A stretch of 6,474 bases of DNA from Bacillota bacterium. Lineage in GTDB: Bacteria; Bacillota; Dethiobacteria; DTU022. The notes under the pieces are model-generated. The model had not been told where the DNA came from. It made no database searches and saw nothing but the letters and a program-made list of their open reading frames with translations. The stretch is taken from contig JAAZIG010000352.1 in assembly GCA_012510325.1 (NCBI GenBank), positions 1 through 6,474 on the forward strand. The letters are read 5' to 3'. Position 1 is the stretch's first letter; each line of letters starts with the position of its first letter. Below are positions 5,588 through 6,474 of the stretch, one piece after another. The position numbers and the translations under genes are program-made.

Positions 5588-5803
5588 TTAGCGCTTACCC
5601 TTCAACGCCCTAACAACACTGTGGCTGATCATTTTCCCCTGCCTTTCAGTTAGGAAGCCCTGCCGGGCCAGTTCTTCCGCAGCAGTGACAGCTCCCCAAT
5701 AGAACGAGAGCTCATTAAAGTTGTTCGTTACTCTTTTAAACTCTGGTAATGCAACGCTTAACGTCTGCAACATCGCGTCAATCTTTATGCTTTTTTTGGA
5801 CAT
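5588..5803 (-). CDS. Hypothetical 71-residue protein in the integrase operon
   Basis: I do not recognise this protein. It is small, starts at an ATG with GGGAGG seven bases upstream, and has a basic start (MSKKSIK) and a very basic end (VVRALKGKR). Residues 8-30 and 40-66 look mainly helical; no cysteines, membrane segment or signal peptide is seen. It begins 30 bases after the peptidase stop and ends 85 bases before the integrase start, so it is probably cotranscribed with both. Position next to an integrase and size are compatible with an excisionase or small regulator, but no winged-helix or helix-turn-helix pattern is convincing. The strong ribosome site and tight spacing make it likely to be a real gene. 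Confidence 0.75.
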   Translation of the reverse strand: MSKKSIKIDAMLQTLSVALPEFKRVTNNFNELSFYWGAVTAAEELARQGFLTERQGKMISHSVVRALKGKR

Positions 5804-5833
5804 AATTAAACCTCCCTTATTATTCGAAAAATA

Positions 5834-6226
5834 TTATTGCTGCTCCCGCGCTGGCAACATCCTGTGCCTGACGTAGCTGATCAGCCGTTCTGCAAATTCA
5901 TCTGCCTCTGCCTCAACAGAACGCCGGTAATCTTTATCCTTTAAGTACTTTGTAACATTGAATCGGCTAGGGGCCTTGCTGTGGTGTAGCTGGTAATGAG
6001 CCAGCTCGTGGGCCAGCACTTCAAACTTAAAATCATTGGGCACCCTGTCATCAATAAGAATGTAGAATTCGCCCTCAATGCCAACAATAACGCCGTTAAT
6101 CTTACCTTTCGTTCCTATCTTTTCCTTGAAGTTAACGACTTCGAGTAAGATATTCCTTTTTAAGGCCAGCCCTGAAAGTGCCCCCCACATCGCGCACTCA
6201 GTGAAATCCTTGACGCCCGTTTTCAT
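5834..6226 (-). CDS. ImmA/IrrE-family zinc metallopeptidase (M78-like), short form
   Basis: A 130-residue protein with the zinc-peptidase motif HELAH at 73-77: His73 and His77 bind zinc and Glu74 activates water. The later EAEADEFAERL (105-115) is the usual third-ligand helix of this family. A short beta-rich part before the motif (about 43-62, ending FYILIDD) matches the family core. Unlike some relatives it has no helix-turn-helix domain, so it resembles stand-alone ImmA, which cleaves an element's repressor to induce excision. The substrate repressor, if any, would lie to the right outside the window. The ATG at 6226 has GGGGGAGG about seven bases upstream; the open frame continues to 6349 but that part overlaps the zinc-ribbon gene and is not family-like. 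Seventeen bases separate it from that gene. Confidence 0.88.
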   Translation of the reverse strand: MKTGVKDFTECAMWGALSGLALKRNILLEVVNFKEKIGTKGKINGVIVGIEGEFYILIDDRVPNDFKFEVLAHELAHYQLHHSKAPSRFNVTKYLKDKDYRRSVEAEADEFAERLISYVRHRMLPAREQQ

Positions 6227-6243
6227 TCTTCGCCTCCCCCTCT

Positions 6244-6414
6244 CTAACCTTGCCGGATTAGTGGCCGGCGCCATCTGGGCACCGCCTCTGCGGGTGGCTG
6301 GCTCCAGCCTGGGTAATGCCCGCAGTACCGGCACCTGTATTGACCCCAAGCTCGATCTTTCCGATAGGTCACCCCCCGGCGGTCACATTCGGGGCAGATA
6401 AAAAGCCCCCTCAT
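6244..6414 (-). CDS. Small zinc-ribbon protein (56 residues)
   Basis: The ATG at 6414 opens a 56-residue frame ending in TAG. It begins MRGLFICPEC and has two knuckles, CPEC (Cys7, Cys10) and CRYC (Cys28, Cys31), separated by 17 residues, the layout of a zinc ribbon. The rest is basic and rich in Arg, Trp and Pro, ending PRWRRPLIRQG, which could bind nucleic acid. AGGAGG lies about 14 bases before the ATG, within a G-rich run that also gives closer partial sites. It is followed after 17 bases by the metallopeptidase gene, so both probably share a message. Zinc-ribbon proteins of this size are frequent in phages and mobile elements, usually without known function; none is assigned here. Confidence 0.72.
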   Translation of the reverse strand: MRGLFICPECDRRGVTYRKDRAWGQYRCRYCGHYPGWSQPPAEAVPRWRRPLIRQG

Positions 6415-6474
6415 TTTCCCTTACCCCCCCTCCTATGCCTTGTTTGTTCTCTGAACGCCTCGCCAGCTCTGACC
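6415..6474 (-). other. Window edge: tail of an upstream gene, frame undetermined
   Basis: Three minus-strand frames enter from the right edge. One ends in TAG at 6433-6435, just before the AGGAGG of the zinc-ribbon gene. One ends in TGA at 6412-6414 plus one base, overlapping the zinc-ribbon ATG as ATGA, which would couple translation. The third passes into the zinc-ribbon gene. About 20 codons are too few to choose between them. Confidence 0.3.

Larger units (their letters stand above)
4139..6474. mobile_element. Integrase end of an integrated element (prophage or integrative element), partial
   Basis: The segment from the tRNA 3' end to the right edge holds, on the minus strand, an integrase, a small unknown protein, an ImmA/IrrE-type peptidase and a zinc-ribbon protein, with gaps of 85, 30 and 17 bases. 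ImmA/IrrE peptidases commonly act on the repressor of prophages and conjugative elements, so the combination with an integrase beside a tRNA points to an element. No structural, conjugation or replication gene is in view, so its type is unresolved. The left border at the tRNA end is inferred from the family's habit. Confidence 0.75.

Noticed and set aside
6227..6349. N-terminal extension of the metallopeptidase frame
   Set aside because: It overlaps the zinc-ribbon gene in another frame, and the ATG at 6226 has its own good ribosome site.

Overview
The window looks like a piece of a low-to-moderate GC Firmicutes chromosome, probably from the Clostridia (Desulfotomaculum/Peptococcaceae-like). 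The evidence is strong AGGAGG-type ribosome binding sites before most genes, sigma-A-like promoters, a tRNA with an encoded CCA, and proteins of familiar clostridial types. Every protein gene lies on the minus strand; the one tRNA lies on the plus strand. The genus assignment is an impression, not a search result.

Left half, about 1-4138, reads as resident chromosome. From right to left along the minus strand it holds: a solitary SAM-dependent DNA methyltransferase (2952-3761) behind an extended -10 promoter; a membrane-anchored class A beta-lactamase-fold serine hydrolase that keeps SxxK and SDN but lacks the usual deacylating glutamate (1817-2851); a TetR-family regulator (1009-1605) whose promoter carries two related operator-like sites; and a radical SAM enzyme (944 to beyond the left edge). 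The regulator and the radical SAM gene are 64 bases apart and probably form one autoregulated operon.

The centre, 3777-4296, is a boundary zone. A divergent promoter region separates the methyltransferase from a complete tRNA-Pro with anticodon GGG (4062-4138). Just upstream of this tRNA is a stretch that aligns with its 5' half at about 70 percent identity by hand, which looks like a decayed tRNA copy that now carries the tRNA promoter.

The right half, 4139-6474, reads as the integrase end of an integrated element inserted at the 3' end of the tRNA. A tyrosine recombinase (4297-5502) points toward the tRNA. Behind it in the same orientation are a 71-residue unknown protein, a short ImmA/IrrE-type zinc peptidase, and a 56-residue zinc-ribbon protein, tightly spaced as one operon. 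Between tRNA and integrase are a short helically phased direct repeat and two tandem hairpins, and upstream of the integrase is a 7-bp dyad with extra TGCAA copies. Whether the element is a prophage or an integrative conjugative element cannot be told, because it runs off the right edge.

I did not find a clearly new multi-gene system. The best leads are the tRNA relic, the beta-lactamase homologue without its general base, and the small integrase-linked operon.
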